Shown piece by piece: positions 52,637 to 61,841 of a DNA stretch of 64,000 nt. The DNA is taken from positions 4,200,001 to 4,264,000 of the forward strand of contig NZ_JAVIWJ010000001.1 in assembly GCF_034314105.1 (NCBI RefSeq), given 5' to 3'. The DNA comes from Pseudomonas sp. AB6. GTDB taxonomy: Bacteria > Pseudomonadota > Gammaproteobacteria > Pseudomonadales > Pseudomonadaceae. The notes beneath the pieces are model-generated. The model ran no database searches. It had not been told where the DNA came from and was given only the letters and a program-made list of their open reading frames with translations. The position numbers and the translations under genes are program-made. Position 1 is the first letter of the stretch; the number at the start of each line of letters is the position of its first letter.

Positions 52637-53218
52637 TTACCGCTGCCACAACGCGTAATAAACCTGACCCGCTTTCTTCTCGCGGTGCAAGCGCCAAGTG
52701 CCGGGGACGCCAATAGTTGCCGGTGGTATCTCGCTTTCGGTGTAGACCAACGCTTCATCGGCCAACCAGTTGCGCTCTTCCAGCAGCGCGCAGGCTGTCG
52801 GCAACAAGCCTTGGTGAAAGGGCGGGTCGAGGAACACTACATCAAATTGCTCGGCAGGCTGGCCTTCCAAATGGCGCAATGCATCGGTATGGACCAACTG
52901 CCCAGTCGTGCAGTCGAGGGCGGTTAAATTGTGCCGCAGGCTGGCGATGGCCCCGCCGCTGGAGTCTAGGGCCAAGGCCATGCTCGCGCCACGGGACAGC
53001 GCCTCAAGGTACAGCGCCCCGCTGCCTGCGAACAGATCGAGGACACGAGCGCCTTCGATGGTCGGCGCCAGCCAGTTGAACAAGGTTTCACGCACGCGAT
53101 CTGGCGTAGGGCGCAGACCGGGAGCGTCAGGGAAAGTCAGGCGACGGCTGCGCCATTGGCCGCCGATGATGCGCAGTTGACCCAGGCCGTTGTGGCCCTT
53201 AGGTCTTGGATTAGCCAT
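52637..53218 (-). CDS. rsmD: 16S rRNA m2G966 methyltransferase RsmD
   Basis: 193 residues. N-terminal signature LRIIGGQWRSRRLTFPDAPG and GLRPTPDRVRETLFNWL, SAM-binding VLDLFAGSGALYLEALSRG and the catalytic VVFLDPPFHQG. It methylates G966 in 30S assembly. Its start overlaps the M16 peptidase stop (TAATG, one base), so translation is probably coupled, and the three genes form one leftward operon. Confidence 0.96.
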   Translation of the reverse strand: MANPRPKGHNGLGQLRIIGGQWRSRRLTFPDAPGLRPTPDRVRETLFNWLAPTIEGARVLDLFAGSGALYLEALSRGASMALALDSSGGAIASLRHNLTALDCTTGQLVHTDALRHLEGQPAEQFDVVFLDPPFHQGLLPTACALLEERNWLADEALVYTESEIPPATIGVPGTWRLHREKKAGQVYYALWQR

Positions 53219-54681
53219 TAATGCTCCGGTACGCCAAGCAGCTGCTTGACGGGGTTATCTGTTGGGGGCGGTAACTCCTTTTGCGCGACGGTCGGACCGG
53301 CGGTAACAATTACCATTTTGTCCGCGCTCAGGTGCTTGTTCATCGCCGTTTTGACCTGCTCGACCGTGGTGCTCTGGGCTTTCTGCATGAAGTCTTCAAG
53401 GAACGTCAGCGGTAAATCATAGAAACCGATAGCGCCCAATTGGCCAACAATCTCGGCATTGCTCGCCGTGGACAGTGGGAAACTGCCGGCCAATTCGCGC
53501 TTGGCGTCGTCCAGTTCTTTCTGGGTCGGACCTGTAGCGAGAAAGTCTCGCACGATGCCCTGAACCAGTTTAAGCGTGTTTTCGCTGAGTTCAGCGCGAG
53601 TTTGCAAAGCAATCAAAAACGGACCCTGGGCTTCCATTGGCGTGAAACCTGACGAAACACCATAGGTCAGGCCACGTCTCTCACGCACCTCAGTCATCAG
53701 GCGGCTGCCGAAACCTCCGCCGCCCAGTATCGAATTGCCCAATGTCAGCGCGACATAGTCCGGGTCATTACGGTCAATTCCCAGCTGCGCGAGCATCAAG
53801 TGGGTTTGTTTGGAGGCGAACTCGATGTGGGTTTCGCCCGCTATTGGTGCCACAGGTTCGGCTATTTTTGGCAATGCAGGGCCTTTAGGCAATGCGGCGG
53901 ATACCTGAGCCGCTATAGCTTCGGCTTCTGATCGAGACAGGTCGCCTACAAGCGCAATCACCACATTGCCCGTTGAGTAAGCCTTGGCGTGGAACGCTTT
54001 GAGTTGCGCAACGGTAATCGGGGTCACGCTTTTAGCCGTACCTTCACTTGGGTGCGCGTAAGGGTGCTCTGCATAAAGACGTTCAAAAAGTTCGTTGCCG
54101 GCCAACCTGCCGGGGTTTTGTTTTTGATATTCAAACCCGGCCAGCAATTGGTTTTTGATCCGTACCAACGACTCTTTAGGAAACGTCGGTTTGCCCACTA
54201 TATCGGCGAACAGCTTTAGCGCAGGCTTGCGTTTATCCAAGGCGCTTAGACTGCGCAACGAAACTACCGCCATGTCGCGATAAGCGCCATTGCCAAAGTT
54301 CGCGCCCAAACCGTCAAAGCCTTCAGCGATGGCGCCGACATTTTTTCCTGGCACGCCTTCGTTGAGCATGGCGTTAGTCAAGACAGCAATACCGGGAATG
54401 CCCTGATCCTGGCTGCTGCCTGCGGCGAAAATCAGGCGCATGTCGAACATGGGCAGCTCGGGAGCTTCAACAAACATGACCTTGGCGCCCTCAGAGGTTT
54501 TCCACGTCTGAATGTTCATCTTGCGGTGGGCTGGCGGCTTGCCGTCGAGTTCTTTCAACGATTGCAGAGTGTAGGCCGGAGCCATTGTGTCGGGCGCAGG
54601 GTCATTGGCTTTGGCCGAGAGCGTGATGAACAGACCCAGCACCGTGGCCACAGTCAAATGCATAGCCTTGTGCTCAATCAT
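53218..54681 (-). CDS. M16-type peptidase subunit, catalytically incomplete
   Basis: 487 residues from ATG 54681 with GAGGAG seven bases before it; the ORF upstream is not a better start. Signal peptide (LFITLSAKAN). Two M16 lobes are recognisable, but the expected HxxEH at the first lobe is replaced by AVLTNAMLNEG, so zinc cannot be bound. The later lobe has GSRLMTEVRERRGLTYGVSS, the helix that contacts substrate. It resembles the inactive partner of M16 pairs. It overlaps the active subunit upstream by eight bases and rsmD by one base. Confidence 0.92.
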   Translation of the reverse strand: MIEHKAMHLTVATVLGLFITLSAKANDPAPDTMAPAYTLQSLKELDGKPPAHRKMNIQTWKTSEGAKVMFVEAPELPMFDMRLIFAAGSSQDQGIPGIAVLTNAMLNEGVPGKNVGAIAEGFDGLGANFGNGAYRDMAVVSLRSLSALDKRKPALKLFADIVGKPTFPKESLVRIKNQLLAGFEYQKQNPGRLAGNELFERLYAEHPYAHPSEGTAKSVTPITVAQLKAFHAKAYSTGNVVIALVGDLSRSEAEAIAAQVSAALPKGPALPKIAEPVAPIAGETHIEFASKQTHLMLAQLGIDRNDPDYVALTLGNSILGGGGFGSRLMTEVRERRGLTYGVSSGFTPMEAQGPFLIALQTRAELSENTLKLVQGIVRDFLATGPTQKELDDAKRELAGSFPLSTASNAEIVGQLGAIGFYDLPLTFLEDFMQKAQSTTVEQVKTAMNKHLSADKMVIVTAGPTVAQKELPPPTDNPVKQLLGVPEH

Positions 54682-56029
54682 GTTTTTTCTCCTCAGGCAA
54701 AACGTGCGCAACGCTAAGACGTTCGCGGATGAAGTAAGTGCGCGCAGCTTTTTGAATATCGGCTGGGGTGACGTGTTTGATCGCGTCCAGTTCTTGGTCG
54801 ATGAGTTTCCACGACAAGCCGACGCTTTCAAGTTCGCCAATGGTGCTGGCCTGACTGCTGATCGAGTCCCGCTCGAAGACCAGCGCTGCAACCACCTGGG
54901 CTTGGACCCGTTCCAGTTCAGCGGAGGTAGGCGGGGTAGTTTTCAATTCATCCAGCAGGCGCCAGATACCTGCCTCGACATCGGCCAAGGTTTTATTTTT
55001 CTGCAGGTTAGGCGTGGCGCTGATCATGAACAGACTATCGCCACGGCTGAAAGCGTCGTAACTCGATGAGGCGCTCGCCACTAATTCCTCGCCACGCTCC
55101 AGACGTGAGGGGATACGGGCACTGTAGCCACCGTCGAGCAATGCGGAAATCAGGCGCAAGGCATTGACCAAGCTTTTGTCTTCGGCGGTGGCCATGCTTG
55201 GAACATTGAAGCCGTATATAAGGCTTGGCAGTTGAGTCTGTACATGTAGGGTAATGAGCCGTTCACCGGGTTCGGCCAGTTCCAGCGGAATTTTCGAGGG
55301 CGGTGTCTCCCGACGGGGGATTGGACCGAAGTAGCGTTGCGCCAAGGCTTTCACTTCATCAGGCTGCACATCGCCAACCACTACCAGCGTGGCGTTGTTC
55401 GGTACGTACCAGGATTGATACCAATGGCGCAGTTCGGCGACGTCCATTCGATTGAGGTCGGCCATCCAGCCGATGGTCGGGGTGTGATAACCGCTGGCGG
55501 GAAAAGCCATTGCTTTGAAGCGCTCGAAGGCTTTCGAAATGGGCTTATCATCGGTGCGCAGCCGACGCTCCTCTTTGATTACTTCGATTTCGCGGATAAA
55601 TTGCTCGGGCGGCAATAACAGGCTGGCCATCCGATCTGCTTCCAATTCGAAGGCTACGCCCAGACGATCACGAACCAATACTTGGTAATAGGCGGTGTAG
55701 TCGTCACTGGTGAAAGCGTTTTCTTGTGCGCCGAGGTCACGCAGGATCAACGAAGCTTGGCCAGGACCGACGTGCTTACTGCCTTTGAACATCATGTGTT
55801 CAAGGGCGTGGGACAAACCGGTCTTGCCGGGAGTTTCATAGCTGGAGCCGACTTTGTACCACACCTGGGAAACCACCACGGGGGCGCGGTGATCTTCGCG
55901 AACGATGACTTTAAGGCCATTATCCAAAGTGAATTCGTGGGTAGATTGCGGAACTGCGGCCAGTGCTGAAAAAGGCAGACAAACCGCGCTGAACAGCAGG
56001 CCTGCAGCGCGGCGGGAGAAAGCATTCAT
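54674..56029 (-). CDS. M16-family zinc metallopeptidase, catalytic subunit
   Basis: 451 residues from ATG 56029, which starts the signal peptide MNAFSRRAAGLLFSAVCLPF; longer in-frame ORF to 56119 lacks one. The inverted zinc motif is HALEH at residues 74-78 and the third ligand Glu is likely in ELEADRMA. The central M16C-like lobe has SYDAFSRGDSL and the C-terminal lobe a substrate-contact helix. It pairs with the inactive subunit next to it, as in processing peptidase families. The periplasmic role and substrate are unknown. Confidence 0.93.
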   Translation of the reverse strand: MNAFSRRAAGLLFSAVCLPFSALAAVPQSTHEFTLDNGLKVIVREDHRAPVVVSQVWYKVGSSYETPGKTGLSHALEHMMFKGSKHVGPGQASLILRDLGAQENAFTSDDYTAYYQVLVRDRLGVAFELEADRMASLLLPPEQFIREIEVIKEERRLRTDDKPISKAFERFKAMAFPASGYHTPTIGWMADLNRMDVAELRHWYQSWYVPNNATLVVVGDVQPDEVKALAQRYFGPIPRRETPPSKIPLELAEPGERLITLHVQTQLPSLIYGFNVPSMATAEDKSLVNALRLISALLDGGYSARIPSRLERGEELVASASSSYDAFSRGDSLFMISATPNLQKNKTLADVEAGIWRLLDELKTTPPTSAELERVQAQVVAALVFERDSISSQASTIGELESVGLSWKLIDQELDAIKHVTPADIQKAARTYFIRERLSVAHVLPEEKKHD

Positions 56030-56328
56030 TCGTGTTTGAACCTGTGAGGCGGCCTGCTTGAACTTAGCGTAGGCGGGCGCGGAGGTGCTAGGATACGGGT
56101 CCGTTTGGCTGCCGACCACGGCTAGAGCAGTTCTTGTGTTGTTACTTGTGTTTTAGTAGCTGATTGAGCGCCGACAAATCCGCAGAAATGACGTTTTCAG
56201 GCCCGTTTATTCTTTGCTTATCTATAGCTGAGTGTGAACAAGGCGGGTCAAAAGCAGTCTGTTTCGCATTGACAGAACTTCCAGACCCGCCGTTATGGCG
56301 CGTCGCTACCTTGAGATAGCCGTCCTCC
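56030..56328. promoter_or_regulatory. Divergent gap between the M16 operon and ftsYEX
   Basis: 299 bases containing both promoters. No gene; no confident sigma-factor match. The ftsY ATG at 56329 has no clear purine-rich ribosome site in the CCGTCCTCC just before it. Confidence 0.5.
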
Positions 56329-57801
56329 ATGTTTGGTTCCAATGACGACAAGAAGACCTCAGCTCCGGCTGCAGAGAAGAAAGGCCTATTCGGTTGGCTG
56401 CGCAAAAAGCCGCAGGAAACCGCTGCCGATCAGCCTCAAGACGAAACTTCAGCAGCGCCCGAGCCGGCCATCGACCAGGCTCAGGTGGCCGTTGATCCGT
56501 CATTCGCGTCGCAGTTAGAGCCTGGGACTCTGCTCGATCCTGCGGTACAAGCGCATCCGCCCGAAAGCCTTGCGCCCAAACCCTGGCTGGTGTTGCCGGT
56601 TGCAGAAGAGTCCGTTGCTTTGGTTGACGAGCGTGAACCCCACGTAACGCCCGCGATCGCGCCGCAGGATAATTCAACCGTGCAGCCGCTGCCTGGAGTG
56701 ATCGCTGAACCGCTAGTTGCGGTTGACCCGGTGCCGGTACCCGAGCCGGTCATCGTCTCTGAAGCACCGGTCAAGTCTGAGCCGATTATCGTCGTCGAAG
56801 CACTCGCCGTTGCGGCGCCCGTTTCACTTTCCGCACTGGAGGTTGAATCGGCACCCACCGAAGCCAACAAAATAGGATTTTTCGCCCGTCTCAAACAGGG
56901 ATTGTCGAAAACCAGCGCCAGTCTTGGCGAGGGCATGGCCAGCTTGTTTCTCGGCAAAAAGGCCATTGACGATGACCTGCTCGAAGAAATCGAAACCCGC
57001 TTATTGACCGCTGACGTGGGCGTCGAAGCCACGTCCGTGATCATTCAAAGCCTGACCCAAAAAGTCGCGCGCAAGCAGTTGACCGACAGTGACGCCCTTT
57101 ATAAATCCTTGCAAGACGAGCTGACCGCACTGCTCAAGCCGGTTGAACAGCCGCTGGTAATCACCGGTCAGCAAAAGCCATTTGTGATTTTGGTGGTGGG
57201 CGTCAACGGCGCGGGTAAAACCACTACCATTGGCAAGTTGGCGAAGAAACTTCAGCTCGAAGGCAAGAAGGTCATGCTGGCGGCTGGCGACACTTTCCGC
57301 GCAGCGGCCGTGGAGCAATTGCAGGTGTGGGGCGAGCGCAACAATATTCCAGTCATCGCCCAGCATACTGGCGCTGACTCGGCTTCGGTTATCTTCGATG
57401 CGGTGCAGGCCGCCAAGGCACGGGGTATCGATGTGTTGATCGCCGATACTGCTGGCCGTTTGCATACCAAAGACAACTTGATGGAAGAATTGAAAAAAGT
57501 TCGCCGGGTCATGGGCAAGCTTGACATTGAGGCGCCCCATGAGGTTTTGCTTGTGCTGGATGCCGGCACCGGGCAAAACGCGATCAATCAGGCCAAGCAA
57601 TTCCACCAGACCGTGACCCTGACCGGTTTGGCGCTGACGAAACTCGACGGCACGGCCAAGGGCGGCGTTATTTTTGCGCTGGCCAAGCAATTCGGGTTGC
57701 CGATCCGTTATATCGGCGTCGGTGAAGGCATCGACGATTTACGCACTTTTGAAGCCGAACCCTTTGTTCAAGCTCTGTTTGCCGAGCGGGAGCGCACATG
57801 A
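56329..57801 (+). CDS. ftsY: FtsY, signal recognition particle receptor
   Basis: 490 residues. After MFGSNDDKKTSAPA comes a long acidic/proline-rich A region (~30-200), then the N domain helices (GFFARLKQGLSKTSASLGEG) and the GTPase G domain with G1 GVNGAGKTTTIGKLAK, DTAGRLHTKDNL, TKLDGTAKGG and the closing GVGEGIDDLRTF. It docks the SRP-ribosome complex at the inner membrane. It overlaps ftsE by four bases, the conserved ftsYEX order. Confidence 0.98.
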   Translation: MFGSNDDKKTSAPAAEKKGLFGWLRKKPQETAADQPQDETSAAPEPAIDQAQVAVDPSFASQLEPGTLLDPAVQAHPPESLAPKPWLVLPVAEESVALVDEREPHVTPAIAPQDNSTVQPLPGVIAEPLVAVDPVPVPEPVIVSEAPVKSEPIIVVEALAVAAPVSLSALEVESAPTEANKIGFFARLKQGLSKTSASLGEGMASLFLGKKAIDDDLLEEIETRLLTADVGVEATSVIIQSLTQKVARKQLTDSDALYKSLQDELTALLKPVEQPLVITGQQKPFVILVVGVNGAGKTTTIGKLAKKLQLEGKKVMLAAGDTFRAAAVEQLQVWGERNNIPVIAQHTGADSASVIFDAVQAAKARGIDVLIADTAGRLHTKDNLMEELKKVRRVMGKLDIEAPHEVLLVLDAGTGQNAINQAKQFHQTVTLTGLALTKLDGTAKGGVIFALAKQFGLPIRYIGVGEGIDDLRTFEAEPFVQALFAERERT

Positions 57802-58469
57802 TTCGTTTTGAACAAGTCGGAAAACGTTATGCAAATGGTCATGTGGGTCTGCACGAGCTGAGCTTTCGAGTCCGTCGCGGTGAATTCTTATTCGTCACCG
57901 GCCACTCGGGGGCGGGTAAAAGTACGTTGTTGCGCCTATTGCTGGCGATGGAGCGGCCCACCACTGGCAAGCTGTTACTTGCAGGCCAGGATCTAGGGAA
58001 AATCAGCACCGCTCAGATTCCTTATTTGCGTCGCCAGATAGGGGTGGTCTTTCAGAATCACCAATTGTTGTCTGACCGTACGGTGTTCAATAACATTGCC
58101 TTGCCTTTACAAATCCTGGGTTTGTCCAAAGGCGAAGTCACAAAACGCGTCGATTCGGCCTTGGAGCGCGTTGCGCTCTCCGACAAAACCGATCTCTACC
58201 CTGGCGACTTATCCACCGGCCAGCAACAGCGCGTCGGTATAGCTCGAGCCATTGTCCACCGCCCAGCCTTACTGCTGGCGGATGAGCCGACCGGTAATCT
58301 CGATCCACGACTGGCAGCCGAAATCATGGGCGTGTTCGAAGATATCAACCGTCTCGGCACCAGCGTGTTGATCGCCAGTCACGACTTGGCGCTGATTGCA
58401 AGGATGCGTCATCGTATGCTGACCCTGCAACGCGGTCGATTGATCGGTGACGGGGAGGCGGCGGTATGA
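57798..58469 (+). CDS. ftsE: FtsE, cell-division ABC ATPase
   Basis: 223 residues. Walker A GHSGAGKST, ABC signature LSTGQQQRVGIARA and Walker B LLLADEPTGNLD are intact. FtsE-FtsX forms a mechanotransmission complex that activates septal amidases via EnvC-like partners. It overlaps ftsX by four bases. The unusual LSTGQ in place of LSGGQ is common in FtsE. Confidence 0.98.
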   Translation: MIRFEQVGKRYANGHVGLHELSFRVRRGEFLFVTGHSGAGKSTLLRLLLAMERPTTGKLLLAGQDLGKISTAQIPYLRRQIGVVFQNHQLLSDRTVFNNIALPLQILGLSKGEVTKRVDSALERVALSDKTDLYPGDLSTGQQQRVGIARAIVHRPALLLADEPTGNLDPRLAAEIMGVFEDINRLGTSVLIASHDLALIARMRHRMLTLQRGRLIGDGEAAV

Positions 58470-59494
58470 GTGCTACACGTACCCCAAAAGTATCGGAGCG
58501 GGTTTCACCCAAGGCCGCCGAACCGGCGCCGCAGAAAAAGAAAAAGCAGCACGATGACGACGATGGCCCCGATTTCAGCGCACAGTTGAATGCGTGGCTC
58601 GAAGCGCATCGCTCAAGCATGGTTGATAGTTTGCGGCGTCTGGGCAAACAGCCAATTGGCAGTTTTTTTACCTGTCTGGTGATGGCCATTGCGCTGAGCT
58701 TACCCATGGGATTGTCGCTGCTGCTAAGCAATGTTGAGCGGCTAGGCGGCTCCTGGCAGCGTGCGGCGCAGATCTCACTTTATTTAAAGCTTGATGCTGA
58801 CGTCAGTGATGGCGAGCAACTGCGTGAACAGATTAAAGGCATGCCCGGCGTTGCCGACGCGGAGTACATCAACAGTGATCAGGCGTTGGCTGAGTTTCAG
58901 CAGCAATCAGGATTGGGTGAAGCCCTTAAGGAGCTGCCGCAGAACCCACTTCCGGGTGTGGTGTTAGTCACGCCGCAGGAAGTCGATAAACCAGCGCTCG
59001 AAGCGTTGCGCGGTCGCCTTGCGCAACTACCCAAGGTGCAACAGGCTCAGCTCGACCTGGTGTGGGTTGAGCGGTTGGCCGCGATTTTAAAGCTGGGTGA
59101 TCGTTTTGTTTTCGGCCTAACGGTATTGCTGGTATTGGCGCTGCTTTTGGTAATTGGTAACACAATTCGTTTGCACATCGAAAATCGCCGAACCGAGATC
59201 GAAGTTATCAAATTGGTGGGCGGTACAGACAGTTATGTACGTAGACCTTTTTTGTATATGGGCGCGCTGTATGGCTTAGGGGCAGGTTTTCTGTCTTGGG
59301 GCGTACTTGCTTATGGGTTGAATTGGTTAAACGATGCTGTAATTGGACTCGCCGGTTTGTACGGAAGTGACTTCTCTCTGGCCGGCGTACCTGCAGCCGA
59401 TGGTCTGTCTCTCTTGCTTGGAGCCGTGTTGTTAGGGTATATCGGTGCTTGGATTGCGGTAGCCCGTCACTTAAGAGAGCTGGCGCCTCGTTAA
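58466..59494 (+). CDS. ftsX: FtsX, division membrane protein
   Basis: 342 residues with an extended disordered Lys-rich N-terminus (PQKKKKQHDDDDGPDF), a first helix (FFTCLVMAIALSLPMGLSLL), a large periplasmic loop (~95-205), then three more helices. It is the membrane half of FtsEX. The N-terminal 40 residues are unlike E. coli FtsX but usual in pseudomonads. The last gene of the ftsYEX operon; rpoH starts 112 bases later with its own promoter. Confidence 0.97.
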   Translation: MSATRTPKVSERVSPKAAEPAPQKKKKQHDDDDGPDFSAQLNAWLEAHRSSMVDSLRRLGKQPIGSFFTCLVMAIALSLPMGLSLLLSNVERLGGSWQRAAQISLYLKLDADVSDGEQLREQIKGMPGVADAEYINSDQALAEFQQQSGLGEALKELPQNPLPGVVLVTPQEVDKPALEALRGRLAQLPKVQQAQLDLVWVERLAAILKLGDRFVFGLTVLLVLALLLVIGNTIRLHIENRRTEIEVIKLVGGTDSYVRRPFLYMGALYGLGAGFLSWGVLAYGLNWLNDAVIGLAGLYGSDFSLAGVPAADGLSLLLGAVLLGYIGAWIAVARHLRELAPR

Positions 59495-59529
59495 TTTTTA
59501 CCTTGTGTTGACACATTCAGCGGTTTCGG

Positions 59530-59557
59530 GAACTTGTCTACTGGTTCCCCGGTCAAT
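59530..59557 (+). promoter_or_regulatory. Putative AlgU (sigma-E) promoter of rpoH
   Basis: GAACTT at 59530-59535 and TCAAT at 59553-59557 spaced by 17 bases fit the AlgU/RpoE pattern GAACTT-N16-17-TCnnA. It lies 49 bases before the rpoH start codon. In E. coli and Pseudomonas one rpoH promoter is controlled by this envelope-stress sigma factor. Confidence 0.6.
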
Positions 59558-59606
59558 TTCGCAGTGCTGAACTGCACATGTCATGTGAGTCGGAGGTTTT
59601 TTTCGT

Positions 59607-60461
59607 ATGACCACTTCTTTACAACCTGTTTATGCATTAGTTCCAGGCGCAAATCTGGAGGCCTACGTGCAGACGGTCAACAGCATTCCATTGCTGACGC
59701 CTGAACACGAGCGTGAACTGGCTGAGAGTCTCTATTATGAGCAGGATCTTGGGGCTGCTCGTCAGATGGTCCTCGCCCACCTGCGTTTTGTTGTACACAT
59801 CGCACGCAGCTATTCTGGATATGGTCTGGCCCAGGCTGACCTGATTCAGGAAGGTAACGTTGGCTTGATGAAGGCCGTCAAACGCTTCAACCCTGAAATG
59901 GGTGTGCGTTTGGTGTCGTTTGCCGTGCATTGGATCAAAGCAGAAATTCACGAATTCATCCTGCGCAATTGGCGCATTGTCAAAGTCGCCACAACCAAGG
60001 CGCAGCGCAAGTTGTTCTTCAATCTGCGCAGTCAGAAAAAACGTCTGGCTTGGCTGAACAACGAAGAAGTCCATCGTGTGGCGGAGAGCCTCGGTGTAGA
60101 GCCCCGCGAAGTGCGTGAGATGGAAAGTCGTTTGACGGGCCATGACATGGCCTTCGACCCGGCTGCTGAAGCGGATGACGACAGTGCTTTTCAGTCGCCT
60201 TCCAATTACCTCGAAGACCACCGTTACGACCCGGCCCGCCAGTTGGAAGACTCCGACTGGACCGATACCTCCAACGCCAATTTGCATCAAGCGCTGGAAG
60301 TTCTGGACGATCGCAGCCGCGACATTCTTTATCAGCGCTGGTTGGCTGAAGAGAAGGCTACGCTGCACGACTTGGCACAGAAGTACAACGTTTCCGCCGA
60401 ACGTATTCGTCAGCTGGAAAAAAGCGCTATGAATAAGCTGAAACTGTCGATCGCTGCGTAA
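59607..60461 (+). CDS. rpoH: Heat-shock sigma factor RpoH (sigma-32)
   Basis: 284 residues with GTCGGAGG before ATG 59607. Region 2 contains DLIQEGNVGLMKAVKRFNPE and RLVSFAVHWIKAEIHEFILR; the RpoH box is the segment between 2.4 and 3.1 (around VKVATTKAQRKLFFNLRSQK), and region 4.2 ends LHDLAQKYNVSAERIRQLEK. Length and RpoH box are normal. It directs expression of chaperones and proteases. It is followed by a bidirectional terminator. Translation control by an mRNA secondary structure (thermosensor) is known in related species, and the present 5' segment was not folded. Confidence 0.98.
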   Translation: MTTSLQPVYALVPGANLEAYVQTVNSIPLLTPEHERELAESLYYEQDLGAARQMVLAHLRFVVHIARSYSGYGLAQADLIQEGNVGLMKAVKRFNPEMGVRLVSFAVHWIKAEIHEFILRNWRIVKVATTKAQRKLFFNLRSQKKRLAWLNNEEVHRVAESLGVEPREVREMESRLTGHDMAFDPAAEADDDSAFQSPSNYLEDHRYDPARQLEDSDWTDTSNANLHQALEVLDDRSRDILYQRWLAEEKATLHDLAQKYNVSAERIRQLEKSAMNKLKLSIAA

Positions 60462-60480
60462 ACCGCTACTCGACACACAA

Positions 60481-60516
60481 AAACGCCCCGTTCAGAGATG
60501 ATCGGGGCGTTTTTTG
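60481..60516. terminator. Bidirectional terminator between rpoH and mtgA
   Basis: Eleven-base stem AAAACGCCCCG / CGGGGCGTTTT with a 12-base loop, T6 on the plus strand and A6 on the other side. It serves both convergent genes. Confidence 0.92.
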
Positions 60517-60559
60517 TGTACGTCGTATCAATATCTGTAGGAGCCCCGGTTTTTGGTAT

Positions 60560-61270
60560 TTAAAACTTGCGGCTATGGTTCAACCCCACCAGATAGTCAT
60601 CCCCACCCAACTGACGCATCTGCTGGCGAATCCAGCTCGCGCGACGCGACACGTAGCTGCTGGGATGGCTAGCGCTCCATTCGCGGGGGTTGGGCAATAC
60701 GGCGGCGAGGGCGCTGGCTTGTTGCGTAGACAGCGCAGCTGCGCTCACACCAAAATGATGCCGCGCTGCCGCTTCAGCACCGAACACCCCGTCGTCCCAC
60801 TCGACGCTATTGAGGTAAACCTCAAGAATCCGTTGCTTGGACCAAAACACTTCGATCAAGCCGGTGAACCACACTTCCAGCCCTTTGCGCAGCCAACTGC
60901 GGCCCGACCATAAAAACAGATTTTTCGACACTTGCTGGCTTAACGTACTGGCGCCACGCACCGAGCCACCGAGTTCGTTATGCGCTATAGCCGCTTGAAT
61001 CGCCTCGACATCGAAGCCCCAATGTTCGGCGAATTTCTGATCCTCTCCCGCAATCACAGCCACTTTGAGGTCGTTGGAGATCTTGTCCCACGGCTGCCAA
61101 GTGCGCTGCAACGTGATCGGCTGGGCGTCGGACCAGGATTCTATCTTTCTTTCAACCATGAGCGCGGTGCCAGGCGGAGGCACCCAGCGAAAGATCAATA
61201 CCAGTACGATACTAGCCGTTGCGAACCAGAACAGGACTTTGACGAGGCGACTAAAGAGGACGCGCAGCAT
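60560..61270 (-). CDS. mtgA: Monofunctional peptidoglycan glycosyltransferase MtgA
   Basis: 236 residues from ATG 61270 (MLRVLFSRLVKVLFW), giving the usual family length; the longer ORF to 61351 is not required. One N-terminal membrane helix (VLFWFATASIVLVLIFRW), then the GT51 domain with IAGEDQKFAEHWGFD (catalytic Glu), GASTLSQQVSKNLFLW and EVYLNSVEWDDGVFGAEAAA. It polymerises lipid II to glycan strands without a transpeptidase. It converges on rpoH and is divergent from the DUF423 gene. Confidence 0.95.
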   Translation of the reverse strand: MLRVLFSRLVKVLFWFATASIVLVLIFRWVPPPGTALMVERKIESWSDAQPITLQRTWQPWDKISNDLKVAVIAGEDQKFAEHWGFDVEAIQAAIAHNELGGSVRGASTLSQQVSKNLFLWSGRSWLRKGLEVWFTGLIEVFWSKQRILEVYLNSVEWDDGVFGAEAAARHHFGVSAAALSTQQASALAAVLPNPREWSASHPSSYVSRRASWIRQQMRQLGGDDYLVGLNHSRKF

Positions 61271-61349
61271 AGAGATGGCTTGGCCGGAGCTGTTGGGCGG
61301 GCCATTATACAGACCCTGAGCAAATGACAACCGTTGACTGGAGTTCGAC

Positions 61350-61727
61350 ATGTTTCGTGGCTTTTTGATGTTAGCCGCTTTTTTTGGCTTTACCGGTGTT
61401 GCCCTCGGCGCGTTCGCGGCACATGGGCTGAAGAACCGGCTCAGCGCCGAGTACTTGGCAATTTTCCATACGGGCGTGCTGTACCAACTTATTCACAGCC
61501 TGGCCTTGCTTGCAGTCGCATTAATTGCCATCCAGATTCCCGGCCGCTTGGTGACGTGGGCAGGGATCTCGTTTGCCATCGGCATTCTGCTGTTTTCCGG
61601 CAGTCTCTATGCGTTAACGCTGACGGGTGTCAGCAAGCTCGGCATCATCACCCCTTTTGGCGGCTTGGCGTTCTTGGTCGGTTGGGCTTTGCTCGGTCTA
61701 ACGGCGTGGCGTTTGGGTGGTGTTTAA
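61350..61727 (+). CDS. DUF423 small membrane protein
   Basis: 125 residues with four membrane helices (FLMLAAFFGFTGVALGAFAA, LIHSLALLAVALIAIQ, FAIGILLFSGSLYALT, GLAFLVGWALLGLTA). The GALGAFAAHGLK-like start (here GVALGAFAAHGLK) is typical of DUF423 (YgdD). Function is unknown. It is divergent from mtgA; their starts are 80 bases apart. Confidence 0.92.
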   Translation: MFRGFLMLAAFFGFTGVALGAFAAHGLKNRLSAEYLAIFHTGVLYQLIHSLALLAVALIAIQIPGRLVTWAGISFAIGILLFSGSLYALTLTGVSKLGIITPFGGLAFLVGWALLGLTAWRLGGV

Positions 61728-61841
61728 ACCATGCAGTCCTGACTCTCAAGGCCAGCTTGAGACCAATGGCTCGGCTTTGCCTTGGTCATACGTACTGATC
61801 GGGCTAGAATGCTTGCCCCTAAAATGATGGCTGCTGCCCGC

